Assembly: GCA_020736575.1 (NCBI GenBank)
Contig: JAGPYM010000001.1
Coordinates: forward strand, 3,286,001 to 3,350,000
DNA from: Thelonectria olida
Lineage: Eukaryota > Ascomycota > Sordariomycetes > Hypocreales > Nectriaceae
Direction of reading: 5' to 3'
DNA length: 64,000 bases
The notes beneath the pieces are model-generated. The model did not search any database, was not told where the DNA came from, and saw only the letters and a program-made list of their open reading frames with translations. Made by a program: the position numbers and the translations under genes. Positions 23,465 to 34,753 of this stretch are shown here, piece by piece. Every line of letters starts with the position of its first letter. The stretch's first letter is position 1.

Positions 23465-26307
23465 ATGGCTCCTCTCAGTTACTTTTTGATACCAATTCTT
23501 TGTGGGCTTGAGTCCTTCTCTGGCACCCATGGTGTTCTGGCAGAAGACGTGATCACAGAAGATGTCTACTTTTACGGTCAATCCCCTCCAGTTTACCCCT
23601 CGCGTAAGTGTTTCTTCCCCCTTTTCAAAGACAGCACGGGAAGCTGACAGAGGTATCAAAGCCGAGATTGCAAAACGTGGTGACTGGGCCGCAGCATATA
23701 CCAAAGCGAAGGCATTGGTGTCCCAACTCACTCTTGAGGAAAAGGTAAAGAAATTGATTGATGGCTCAGAAGCATGATCAACTGACATATCGCCAGGTGA
23801 ATATCACAGGTGGAATCACACCATCAAATGGCTGTGGTGGTGCTATCACTGCTATTGAACGTGTTGGGTTTCCAGGACTCTGTCTTAGCGATGCTGGGAA
23901 TGGCTTGAGAGGAACCGACTTTGTGAGCTCGTATGCAAGCGGACTACACGTTGGCGCAAGGTAAGCATCCTCTATTCCTTGTACAAGAGGGAGAACTGAT
24001 TTAGATAGCTGGAACAAAGAGCTGGCATACAACAGGGCAAATGCTATGGGCAATGAGTTCAAGAAGAAGGGAGTGAACGTAGCCCTTGGCCCTGTTGTCG
24101 GACCTGTCGGTCGTGTTGTGAGGGGTGGAAGGAACTGGGAAGGTTCGTCGCACCTACATTCTTTATGCTGAGTATTTCTAACGAGCTCACCGACTTCTAG
24201 GCTTCTCGGTCGATCCATACCTCTCTGGCGCTCTTGTATATGAAACTGTTACAGGCATCCAAGAACGCGGAGTGATGACCAGCACTAAGGTAAATAAGAT
24301 GATTCCATAACACCTAGCTCTAAGAAGTTAACACATGTTAGCACTACATCGGCAACGAACAAGAGGGATATCGAAACCCTTCCGGCAACGTCTCTGCCCT
24401 TTCTTCCAACATCGATGATAAGACGATGCACGAGCTGTATCTTTGGTAATTCTCCATTCACACACACACACACATATATACATAAAAGGTCCCGGAGTTA
24501 CTCACGTCCTTCATAGGCCATTCCAAGATGCAGTCAAAGCCGGTACCACGAATATCATGTGCTCCTACCAACGTGTAAACAACTCGTATGGTTGCGCGAA
24601 CAGCAAGACTTTGAACGGACTCCTCAAGACCGAGCTTGGGTTCCAGGTGAGTTCTTAATGAGAAATATCACTGTGAATAAACGGACGATTAACTCTACCA
24701 GGGCTTCGTTGTGACGGATTGGGGCGCGCAGCACGCCGGCGTTGCCACAGCTCTTTCTGGACTGGACATGGTCATGCCTAGCGGTTATTTCTGGGGCGAT
24801 AATCTCACGGAAGCAGTCAACAACGGATCAGTCCCCGAGTCTCGTGTGACAGACATGGCAACCAGGTAAGACCTTCGACGATTGATGAATAATAGGTGTG
24901 CGTGCTGACTGAACCCGAAGAATCCTGACATCATGGTACAAGCTGGACCAGGACAAAAACTTCTTAGAACCCGGATCCGGAATGCCCTCGGATATCACCC
25001 AGCCTCATGACATTGTCGATGCCAGGGATCGCGCCGCTAATGCAGTCAGACAACAAGGCGCCGTCGAGGGACATGTCCTTGTCAAGAACACCAAGGACAC
25101 CCTTCCCCTCAAATCTCCAAAGATGCTGTCTATCTTTGGTTACTCGGCCAAAGCTACCGACAACTACGGCCCAGCCTCTAGCACAAGCACCACACTCGAA
25201 AAGTATGGATGGTTGTTGGGGCTCCAGGCAACCAATTCCACGGCTATCATGTCGGTATTCATGGGTTCTGGCATCGGCGAGGATATGCCATCAATCGCCA
25301 TTAACGGAACCATTCTTAGCGGCGGTGGTTCAGGGGCGACGACGCCTTCCAACTTTCTCGCCCCATTTGATGCTCTACGCACGAGGGCATACAGCGACGG
25401 GACTGCCGTCTTTCATGACCTGGCAGGTTCAAGCCCGGCCGTTGACGCAGCTTCTGATGCCTGCATCGTCTTTGGCAACGCCTGGGCTTCAGAGGGCTAT
25501 GACCGGCCGTCTGTTCATGATGACTACACCGATGCACTTGTGAAGGCTGTTGCAGATCAGTGCAGTAAGACCATTGTGGTTCTTCACAACGCCGGCGCAC
25601 GACTTGTGGACCAGTTCATCAACCACGAAAACGTCTCTGCAGTCATCTTTGCGCACTTGCCAGGCCAAGACAGCGGTGCAGCGCTCGTCTCTTTGCTCTA
25701 TGGCGAGGAGAACTTCTCAGGCAAACTGCCATACACTGTTGCCAAGAACGAGTCCGACTACGGCCATGTACTGACCCCAGACGCGGCTGAAGGCGTCTAC
25801 AAGTACTTCCCGCAGTCCAACTTTGACGAGGGTGTCTACATCGATTACCGCCACTTTGACAGCAAGAACATCACACCCCGTTACGAGTTCGGATATGGGC
25901 TGAGCTACACCACGTTCCAGCTCTCCAGTCTCAAGACGAACAAGGCTTCTCGCTCCAGCGTCGCTGCCTATCCAACAGGAGCTGTTGTAGACGGTGGGCA
26001 GAGCGACCTCTGGGACACCGTGGCCACCGTCAAGGCTACCATCAAGAACACCGGACAGCTTGCCGGAGCAGAGGTTGTGCAGCTGTACTTGGGCATTCCA
26101 GGCGCGCCAGCGAAGCAACTGCGTGGGTTTGAGAAGCCGGTTCTGCAGCCCGGAAAGGCAACCCAAGTATCCTTTAGTCTAAACAGGAGAGATCTGAGTG
26201 TGTGGGATACGACGGCTCAGAAGTGGAAGCTCCAGAAGGGGGATTACAAAGTCTATGTTGGAACGAGCAGCAGAAACCTGCCGCTGACCGGAACGCTGAA
26301 GATGTAG
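23465..26307 (+). CDS. Secreted beta-glucosidase, glycoside hydrolase family 3
   Basis: Extracellular enzyme expected to release glucose from beta-glucosides such as cellobiose. Nine exons: 23465..23603, 23662..23744, 23797..23960, 24009..24142, 24201..24289, 24342..24445, 24517..24646, 24702..24865 and 24921..26307, giving 797 residues. The N-terminus is a hydrophobic signal peptide ([20 protein letters not shown]). The mature part begins near [17 protein letters not shown]. Barrel motifs include [27 protein letters not shown] and [13 protein letters not shown], in which the Asp of TDWG is the catalytic nucleophile. The C-terminal part has the GH3 sandwich domain and a fibronectin III-like domain ending before the stop ([12 protein letters not shown] region). 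Length and order fit fungal beta-glucosidases. All splice joins keep frame. Intron 6 carries a CA/TA microsatellite. Confidence 0.94.
24459..24482. repeat. (CA)n(TA)n microsatellite in beta-glucosidase intron 6
   Basis: A CA run passing into a TA run lies 14 bases after the intron donor at 24446. Length variation here would not change the protein. Confidence 0.85.
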
Positions 26308-26815
26308 GAACCAGAAGCTGTAGTAGGGCAGTGCCGAGTCTTGACACATGGAGGACATCAGGATACTACCTTGCGGCGGCATTATGTCATGGAAAACAAT
26401 GAGGTTGCCTGGGCTGTCCCCCTGTCTAGCTGAGTGTAGTTTAACGTTATGTCGCAGCCTAAGATCAGAGGTATTTCAAGACAAATAGTCAATTAACATG
26501 TGATGTATGGCATAAATGCATCGCTCTATCACTTAACCGAAAGCAGAGTGCTGACAAAGGGGTCAGTCCGCGTCATGGCGTCTTGATCCATCTCAACTCC
26601 CGTCTGCAAAACAACGTCAGCTTACCCTGAACCACTTTACATCGGAGATTTCCAGAAAGAGGTTCCGTTCCCTATCCGGCTATTTACCAAGATATTCCGC
26701 TTAAGGATTCGTGCGGCATTGTCAATTGCATACAGAAGCTCCAAGTCACTGCTTGAAGCCGTCCGATACGAGACACGAAGGCCGAACAGCCCCTCCGGCG
26801 TCATCCTTGTTAAAC
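26308..26815. other. Intergenic, GH3 to DJ-1 gene
   Basis: 508 bases holding the 3' flank of the beta-glucosidase and the promoter of the DJ-1-like gene. No gene is visible. Confidence 0.5.
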
Positions 26816-27891
26816 ATGGCAGCTCCAAAAGTCCTCATCATGATGGCCGACTATGGCCACGATCCCACGGGTGAGTTGAAACCCCTAGAAATTGAGTAAG
26901 ACAACGACTTGACAAACGATTGAATAGAGACCACTGTCCCCTACGTCGCATTCAGGGATGCCGGTTTCGTGGTGGAGTTTGCAACGGAGAATGGCAAAGG
27001 TCCAGAGTGCGACAGAGTCTTGCTCCAAGGGCTCGGCCAGAAACTGCTGGTAAGCTTCAGTCCTTTGCAATAACGCGCCCTTCCGGTAGCGCACGTCTCT
27101 AGCTACCTGCAAAGGACTGCTAACGCGGCTAATACGGCTATGGTTTTGCAGGGCGCCAAGAAGTCCGTCGTACGAGACTACACCACCATGGTGGCATCAG
27201 AGCCATGCCAACGCCCACACGCGTGGTCTACACCGGGCTTTTCGCTTGACGAATTCGCGCTGGTATTTCTCCCTGGCGGGCACGATAAGGGCGTCAAGCA
27301 AATCCTCGACTCAGCCACCGTTCATAGCCTCTTAGCTGCCTATTTCCCCCAGACGCGACGACCCGGCAGCAAGGGCATTGGAGCCATCTGCCATGGCGTC
27401 CTGGTCCTAGCCAAGACCAAACATGTCGACGGGAAGAGCGTGCTCAGTGCGTGCTCCACTACGACACTGCCAGCCCGCTTCGAGCAGGTCGCTTTCTGGG
27501 GAACGCGCCTGTTCATGGGAGACTACTACAAGACGTATGGTGCTGGGAGCGAGAATGTCGAGCAGTCGGTGAGACAAGCCTGCGGCGTGCTTCGTTTAAC
27601 CTGGGCTGATGGGAAGCACCAACAGATCAAAGACTGCCTGAACGAGCCCGACAAACAGTACAAATGCAGCATCGGCTTGTCCCCGTAAGTGCAGATTCCT
27701 CATGCACATTGGCTCCATGCATAACCACCCTGCCTCTAACGATGTTCTTCCTTGCTATTAGGTTTGTGGTGGAGGACGAGGAGCATAACTATATTAGCGC
27801 CAGGTTCCCCGGTGACGCGGAATTGATGGCTCGGAAGCTGGTGGATCTAGTGAAGGGCTTTTCTCAGTCTTCTGCCAGACGTCAACTCTAG
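26816..27891 (+). CDS. DJ-1/PfpI family protein (class I GATase-like)
   Basis: Four exons: 26816..26870, 26928..27049, 27152..27684 and 27762..27891, giving 279 residues. The N-terminus KVLIMMADYGHDPTE starts a flavodoxin-like alpha/beta fold. The nucleophile elbow is GAICHGVLVLA, with Cys as the expected catalytic residue and His next to it, as in the DJ-1/Hsp31 group. LVFLPGGHDKG precedes it at the usual place. Family members act as glyoxalase III, chaperones or peptidases; which applies here cannot be told. No signal peptide or membrane segment is seen. All four exons join in frame, and each acceptor is a clear AG after a pyrimidine- or A/T-rich stretch. Confidence 0.88.
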
Positions 27892-28901
27892 TCAACTCTC
27901 GGCATAGGCTTGTTTCTTGTTTCATGGTTATTCTAGGACACTCTCTCGGCCCGTGTATCGACGTGCTGGTAAATCTTAAAGCGCATGGACTCGAGGAGGC
28001 CTCTGGCGCTCGTACCCTCTTTGACGCAATCTGCTCATGTATATTGGCCACCACCCCATGATGCCGGGCTCTACATATCAGCCGCATTTGCATTGCCGCC
28101 ATATCTACCACGGCCACCGCGGACTTCCATGGCCCGTATGCTTGCACTCGCGTGGTAGTGGAGCATTGGCTAGGGAGGCGTCAAACGGCCAAACGGCGTC
28201 AATCCCGCCCTGCAAGCGTCAAGATCGTGACATGAAACGACGGCAAAACGAGCGTGTGGCTTTGAATGACGCGGAGGAAACACGAATAGCATCATCCCCC
28301 TTGGCCCTTGGCCGCTAACGGTTCATCGCTAATCGCCCAGGCCAGCCAGCATGGACATCAACCTCCAGGGCCACTCGCGGTGGCCGGCGCTGGGCGGGAG
28401 CGAAAGTGGGCGTCCAGCCGGCGAGCGAATGACTCTCTCGCCGTCCGAGCGGAGCCCTTGTGTCCCGAAGGGCTTCCGAATGGGTTCCGAGTGTGCCATT
28501 TAGGTACCGACTTGGGGCCGCGGTCGTGGCCGACTGCAACGCCCGGACGCCTGCGCACAAAAGTCCCCCGGGCTCAGAAAGGAGGGCACTACTGCGGCGA
28601 GATTAATAAACCACAATGGGGACGAGACGAGACGAAACGGGGCTGCGTGCGGTAAACTGACGGCATGGCTGGGGCAGCACAGCCTCGCTACGTCTGGTTA
28701 GGTCGTCCCCCGTCTCCTTTTATGCATCTACTGAGGATGTTCCTGATGGATCCATGGCCGTCGCTGTCCTGCCTTTTCGTTATAAGGGAATCTGGGCCTA
28801 CCTACCTACCTACCGAAGGATGCCGATCAACAACAACTACCAACAGCGTTTGCGGAGGCTTGGCTTCTCTGATCCGTAGTTCAAACAAAGACGATGAAAC
28901 T
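27892..28901. other. Intergenic, DJ-1 gene to Zn2Cys6 gene
   Basis: About 1 kb. The open frames at 28.3-28.6 kb overlap on both strands and look like chance. It probably contains the promoter of the downstream regulator. Confidence 0.5.
28797..28814. repeat. (CTAC)n microsatellite
   Basis: Four tandem CTAC units lie about 90 bases upstream of the Zn2Cys6 start codon. Confidence 0.85.
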
Positions 28902-30729
28902 ATGCCCACTGCCAACGAGAGGCCAAAGAAGTGGACCAGGGCAAAGGCGCCCAGAGTCAGAACTGGCTGTAAAACATGGTATGCTGAACCCCGGAGTGTC
29001 GCCTATTATTAGTAGGCGCGGTTTATTAGGTAGCAGCCCCCCTCCGCTAACTCGGCCTTTATAGCAAGTCGGTTCATCCCTACCCCAGAATCTATTCGCC
29101 TAGTTCTTACGTGCTTACTTGTTAAATAGAATCCGCCATCTCAAGTGCGACGAGGGTAAACCTCATTGCCGCCGATGCGAGAAGGACGGCCATGTCTGCG
29201 ACGGCTACGAAACTGTCCTGGGGCGGAAGCCCAAGAGCAAGAAGGCCGACTCCCCTCCGGCGTCACAGGAGCCCAAGGCCCTCACAATACGAGAGAAAGA
29301 CGTCGTGCTAGCTCCCGTCTCTCTGCCTCCCAGATTGATCTACGATGCCTCCCGACTCCCGACAGAAATGGACTTGTTCCATCATTTCCGAACGTGCACC
29401 GTGCAAGACTTGGGCACGGCATTGACCCCCAACGAGTTTTGGTATATGCACGCTCTTCCGCTCGGCCATGCCGTTGAGCCCATCAAGTATGCCATTTGCG
29501 CCCTGGGAGGCGCCCACAAGCGATTCAAATGCCAGGTCTTGGGACCAGACGCCGGAGCTGTGACGATACACGGCTTGGAGGAGATGGCAATCCAGCAGTA
29601 CAACTTGGCTATTCATCATATCAAAGAGTTTACGCGCACGCCGTCAAATTCGAACATGGAGGTCATTTTGACCTGCTGCGTCATCTTCATCTGCATCGAG
29701 ACCCTCTTGGGCCGGTATTCCGAAGCCCTCCGCCATCTGCAGTCGGGCTGCGCCCTGTTGACGTCCCTCCGACAGCTCTCGGCTGGGAACGTCTCGGCAG
29801 ACGGCATACAACGAGAGGAAGCGAGGGAGAGGAACAACTTCTTCGACGACATTGCAGCCATGCTCTCCAGGCTGGGTCAGGATGTCGCCATTTACGTCGG
29901 AGCCGACGTGATCCCCCAGCTCTACTTCTACCTTGCTCCAGAGTTGGAGGTGCAAGACCCAGCCAAGCCCTTCGAATCCGTCACGGCAGCGGCGAAAACG
30001 TTATTCCACATCGAGACGGAATGGAGCGCTAGGATATATATTGCCCAGCAGCAAGTGGACGGGAATCTAGTCGCGGACAAAATCCCCATCGACCCGAGCT
30101 TATATCCTGAAGGGTTGGAGAATGAGAAAATCTACTTGGACTCGGTCTCGCCTTTCTACCACAACTGGTGCCAACGATTCAACCTCTTCAGGAGTCAAGT
30201 GGACATGAAGGCGCTCCCGAAGCAGGACCAACACCGCATCATGACTCTATCGATGGAGCAGGCGGTTTGGGCAGCTCTCCTGGAGCTCAGGTCTTTTGAA
30301 GAAGATCTACGACCAGAATCCGCCGACGAGATACTACGAAGAGCTGAAGCTCTGGTGCGGTCCGACTTTTTCGAATCCATGCCCGTCTTTGCCTTTGATG
30401 CCAATCTAGTCCCGGCCATGACCCTGGTGTGCACATCGTGCAACGACATTGGCATTCAAAAGAGATGCGCCAGCGTTTTGCGTTCAGTCAGGAGGAGGGA
30501 GGGCATCTGGGACAGCCAAGAGATGGCCGACATATTGGAGTCGATGGTGATAGCACGGGAAAAGAACCTCGTACCGTGGGACGTGATACCCTGGAAAGTG
30601 CCCCAACTGGCTGCGCTGGTGTCTTCCCTTCGGATCTCACCGTTCAAGCCGGCACCAAAAGGAATAATATCGCTGGCCGAGGAAGGCGTCGAATGCTTCT
30701 GGCACGGAGTCAGGGGTATTGCTTATTAG
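28902..30729 (+). CDS. Zn2Cys6 transcription factor with a 3-nt microexon in the zinc cluster
   Basis: Predicted nuclear regulator of 559 residues. Exon 1, 28902..28978, encodes MPTANERPKK...RVRTGCKT plus TG. Exon 3, 29130..30729, starts A ATC and encodes IRHLKCDEGKPHCRRCEKDGHVCDGY. Joining them directly gives TGA. If the three bases CAA at 29065..29067 are spliced in, the join reads TGC AAA ATC and the cluster becomes CKTCKIRHLKC, giving the correct C-x2-C-x6-C spacing. The upstream intron (28979..29064) has branch GCTAAC and acceptor TTTATAG. The downstream one (29068..29129) sits where zinc-cluster genes often have an intron, after the Cys-Lys codons. After the linker (KPKSKK) the protein has the helical middle region common in fungal regulators. 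Target genes are unknown. If the microexon is not used, the gene is broken at the zinc cluster. Confidence 0.8.
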
Positions 30730-31092
30730 AGTCGCCTCACGGCGATCAAACGAGAAACGAATCACCCAAAGATCGAACCAAGTAAAATCATTCGTCCACG
30801 AAACATGGTGATAATGCCGGTGTCTGCATCCAAGGCATGTAACGTGGGTTGGACAACGATGTTGTCTGCTTACCAACAGCGCCAAGCATCGGCACGGTGA
30901 TACGTGCGTTTTCCCCTTCAGCTTGGCAAGGCTTAACTTGAATACGGCGATACGAGTTAGTCGCCTGTGGCTGCAGACACGCATGGACAGCGGGGAACGG
31001 AAAGGGAAGCTCGTCTGATGGGACATGTGAATATCCATTTCCTTCTAGACCTGGGACTCCCGAACACTGAATTCTACGGTATCTAACACTGT
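30730..31092. other. Convergent 3' region
   Basis: 363 bases between the ends of the Zn2Cys6 gene (+) and the GNAT gene (-). No gene is visible. Confidence 0.5.
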
Positions 31093-31927
31093 CTAATAAT
31101 AGCCTCGACCCACTCCCAGCTTCAGACGCTCGTGAACATCAGGCGGCCTGGCCATGATGAGGTGGTGCTCTAGGCCAGTCTTGGTCGTGAAGCCAACGCT
31201 GCCCTCGTCGTCGAAGCCAAAACCTCTATACAGCGGAGCAGACAGTGGGCTCACCTCTGTGGAGACTGTCGACTCTATCTCGTCGGCCAGGATCAGGATC
31301 TGCTCGAGCAGTTGGGCCTCGACGCCTTGGTTTTGATACTCTGGGGAAATTGCAATGACATGGAGATCTGCAAGGGCACCTTAGTTCATGACAAATACTT
31401 GGTTTTGGTTATGCTTATAAACAAAGAAGCGGTGACGTACGCCAATGGGGTCGGCAGTGATGTGGCCATGAATCCACGTCCTCCGATCCGTCTCCGGGTT
31501 CATGGTGTTGGCTGGGCGTGGTGTTGAGTCGATCAAACATGCAAAAGTTTCCATTGCCGCTTTCCTCTCCGCTGCTCCACTCGTCCGTGTCTAAGTCGGA
31601 GTCTGAGGTTGAGCCGGACGACTCAGTATCAGAGTCAACGTCTGCGTGCGGCGTCCAGAGAGCCCAGCCAAGAATAGCTTCTGAGCCGTCGAGTTTCTTG
31701 GTGGCCTTCAGCAGGTGGACGCTGGGGTCCGAGATAAAGTCTAGCAAATCTCTGACCCAGCATTCTCGTGATGTTCCCATAACGATGGTGGCGTCAAAGT
31801 CATCTCGAAAGGCGGCCAAGTAGATATCCACCAAGGCCGGGACATCATGGTGACAGGCGGGCGATACCTTGCAGGGCGGCAGGGATAGGTGGGCGACCTT
31901 ATTCTCGGTAGCGATGGCGGACGGCAT
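31093..31927 (-). CDS. GNAT-family N-acetyltransferase with an acidic insert
   Basis: Two exons, 31927..31441 and 31367..31093, give 253 residues. The GNAT core is in exon 2: HLHVIAISPEYQNQGVEAQL matches the beta4/alpha3 acetyl-CoA loop (Q-x-x-G-x-[GA]-like), and SAPLYRGFGFDDEGSVGF is the usual C-terminal beta6-beta7 part. The N-terminal half has a Ser/Asp/Glu-rich insert (residues about 100-125) just before the catalytic strand. A splice at C|GTACGT to GCAG joins RPHW to HLHV in frame. The substrate is not readable; small molecules or protein N-termini are possible. No leader or membrane segment is seen. Confidence 0.82.
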
Positions 31928-33280
31928 GTTTCAAGATGGTTCTGGGTTATTTTTGCAATTATCAGGGGTGTTGGAGCAAGGGGTCTGAGGAGTTAGACCG
32001 ATTCCCCGTGCCAGTCTCCAGGTCGACGGTTGCCTTTTGATGTTGGCCCGGAGCCTCTAAAATGGTGCCGGCGCCGGCGTCCGTATGTACGAGGCTGTGT
32101 CGGGAGTACGGTGCACATGCCGTCATTGGCATGATGATTGCATCTGTTGCATGACATGGTAACTATGGTGAGACGGTGAAGCCGCGGGAGGCGTTGGAAT
32201 CATGGAACGAGAGGAGTCATTCGGCATCGCAGCCATTGGACCTGCCGTCTCTTGGCTTCTTCTTTAACTATAGTTGCCAAGAGGGCGGTTTCTTGCCCCT
32301 TATCCTCTCATCCTTACCGTAGGGCTCGATTCCCTTCACAAACCCGGGCGACGATCAACAGCGACAGAGGCACGAAACCCGTTATTACGATAGACCCAAT
32401 AAACAATACATTAAGAATCTCCACCTCGGCACCATCCGTCCGACTTTAGCGGCGCATGCAGTGACAGCTCGTCGCCGGTGGTTGGTGGTTGGGGCCGTCG
32501 TATTCCCCCATCTCCTCCCATCTTGTCACGGCTTCGCCACAACGTGCTCAAGCCCACAAGGGCGTTCCAGAACCAGGCCAGGCCCGGAGGAGGAGACGCT
32601 CATTGGCCATGTCGTAAAAGATGGTCTGCCGGGTATCCGCTTGTCGAAAGACCCTGGACTGTCGGTCGGCAGCCTCATCCGAAGAGGAGGGGCCGGCGGT
32701 GACCCAAGCAATTTTCCAGCGTGGATGGCATTACATTCGCAGGCTCGTAGAGTCTCTCGTGACAGAGAGGGCATCGCTGGCCGTTTTGGTACAGGACCCT
32801 GGGAAACCTTGGGATACGAGAGAGCGAAATTGTCCGCGGCCCTCAGGCTCTCCCCGTATTCTGGCAAGACTCCATCTTCAGGAGAGCTTCAAGGGGAAAA
32901 GGCCGAGTGGCAATGCTCGCTGCTTCGGCCAGCTCATACATTACATATACCACCTGGGCCAACACCCATGGCCGCATCCTCTGTAGAACCAACAGCAATT
33001 GAAGCTATCCCTGCCGCCCGCCCGCCTAATCATCTGCGACCAATCTGTCACTGGGTCACTCGTTCGTTTTCTGCCTCTTTTTTACTCGTCTTTAGCCATC
33101 GAATTCTCTGGCTTGATTAATACCCGAATTCTCCTCATCTACTCACCCTCGTTTGCACCAACACGACACCATCACGACACGCACCAACTGCGCACACAAC
33201 TAGACAACCGCCATTTAATTTCCATAACTGTCCTCGATACTACAATACGTCCAATAATCTCCAAACTCAAACAGCCTCCC
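31928..33280. other. Divergent promoter and 5' leader, GNAT to transporter gene
   Basis: 1.35 kb with no gene I can support. A 219-codon open frame at 32461-33120 overlaps two other frames and has no recognisable fold, so I treat it as chance or leader sequence. Confidence 0.5.
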
Positions 33281-34753
33281 ATGGGTGCTTCGATTCGCTT
33301 GGAAGAAGGCAGTCTAGCTGCCGAGAAATCAGCCATGGCGTCTCCCATGCGAGCCAAACTCCAAGCCTCCCTGTACATTGTGTAAGTCATGGCGCACACT
33401 AGACGACTAGTGACACTTCAGATGCGACTCTGTGGCGGCCAGCTAATCTGGATGTTTTGCAGGAACTGGATGTTCTTCTCCACCGCCACAATAATCTTTA
33501 ACAAATGGCTGCTTGATAATGCTGGATTCCGTATGTCGTCTCCGTCCCCCTTGCGTTTTCCTTCTCGATGCTAACATGATTTGCGCTAGATTACCGTATG
33601 TGTGCCTTGCCTTCTCACGCGCTCTCCCTCCAGATTGAACAAGATGTGCTGACAGTCCCGTAGCAATCATCCTCACGACATGGCATCTGATATTCGCTAC
33701 CGTCGCGACGCAAATCCTTGCCCGTACCACGACGATCCTCGATTCCCGACACGATGTGCCCCTCACCGGACGACTATTCTTGCGAACAATCATTCCCTTG
33801 GGCTTCCTCCTGTCCGCGTCGCTGATTCTCGCCAACATCGTCTACCTCCACCTCTCCGTCGCCTTCATCCAGATGCTCAAGGCTGGCGGACCAGTCGCCG
33901 TTCTCTTGATTTCCTGGAGCTGGGGAGTCATGAAGCCTGATCTCGAAACCTTCTTCAACATCTCCGTCATTGTCTTTGGCATTGTCCTGGCCAGTCTTGG
34001 CGAGATTGATTTCTCCTGGTTTGGCCTTATTATTCAGATAGCCGGTACGGTGTGTGAAGGCGCTCGTCTAGTAATGATCCAGATCATGCTCAACGCAGAG
34101 GGCATGCAAATGGACCCTCTGGTCAGCTTGTACTATTTTGCCCCTGTTGGCACCGTCATCAACCTCTTCTTCGCCCTTATTTTTGAGGGCTCCTCATTCG
34201 AGTGGGCGGCTGTCGAGAAGGCCGGCTTCGGAATGCTCTTCCTCAATGGCTTTGTGGCATTCTTCCTTAATGTCGCAAGCGTATTCTTGGTCAGTATTTG
34301 TTTGATCTTAACGAGCCTTGTCCGCCTGCTAATACTCGACTCCAGATTGGCAAGACTTCTGGACTGGTCATGTCTCTTAGCGGAATCCTAAAGAGCATCA
34401 TTCTCGTTGGTGCCTCGGTTTTGATCTGGGGCACGCAAATCACATTGATGCAGGCCATCGGCTACACCATCGCCCTCGGCGGATTGACCGTGTACTCGGT
34501 GGGACGCGACGAGCTCGGAAAGCAATGGAACGTCGCCAAGGACTGGGCATCGGACACCTGGGACGGTGAGACGTCGAGGGATAGCAAGCTGGCCTTGCCC
34601 ACCGCTCGAAGCGTCGTAATTATGTTGCTGGGCCTGATGACGGTGGTCATCTGCGGATTGGTCTGGTACTATCACACGCCTGAAGCAGGAAAGGTGATGG
34701 GAAAGCTGGAGGGCAGCAAGGACGACATCCTGCGGTTGTTGGACCTGTCATGA
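33281..34753 (+). CDS. Triose-phosphate transporter family (DUF250/SLC35-like) membrane protein
   Basis: Integral membrane solute carrier of the drug/metabolite superfamily, expected in Golgi or ER membranes. Exons are 33281..33381, 33463..33530, 33590..33595 (only six bases), 33664..34289 and 34346..34753, giving 402 residues. The join C|ATTACC|CA yields HYP, so the text reads NAGFHYPIILTTWHLIFAT, which matches the usual (F)xYPxxLTTWH motif of the family. NKWLLD before it is also typical. Around ten hydrophobic segments follow (IIPLGFLLSASLILANIVYL, VAVLLISWSWGV, ISVIVFGIVLASLGEI and others). The C-terminus has a soluble stretch (DELGKQWNVAKDW) and one more membrane segment near VVIMLLGLMTVVICGLVWYY. 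Substrate is unknown; nucleotide sugars or phosphorylated sugars are typical. Confidence 0.9.

Noticed and set aside
31441..31560. Apparent frameshift in the GNAT gene
   Set aside because: The first frame splices in phase (RPHW to HLHV), so no lesion is needed.
32461..33120. 219-codon open frame (+) before the transporter gene
   Set aside because: Overlaps other frames on both strands and has irregular composition; more likely leader or promoter.
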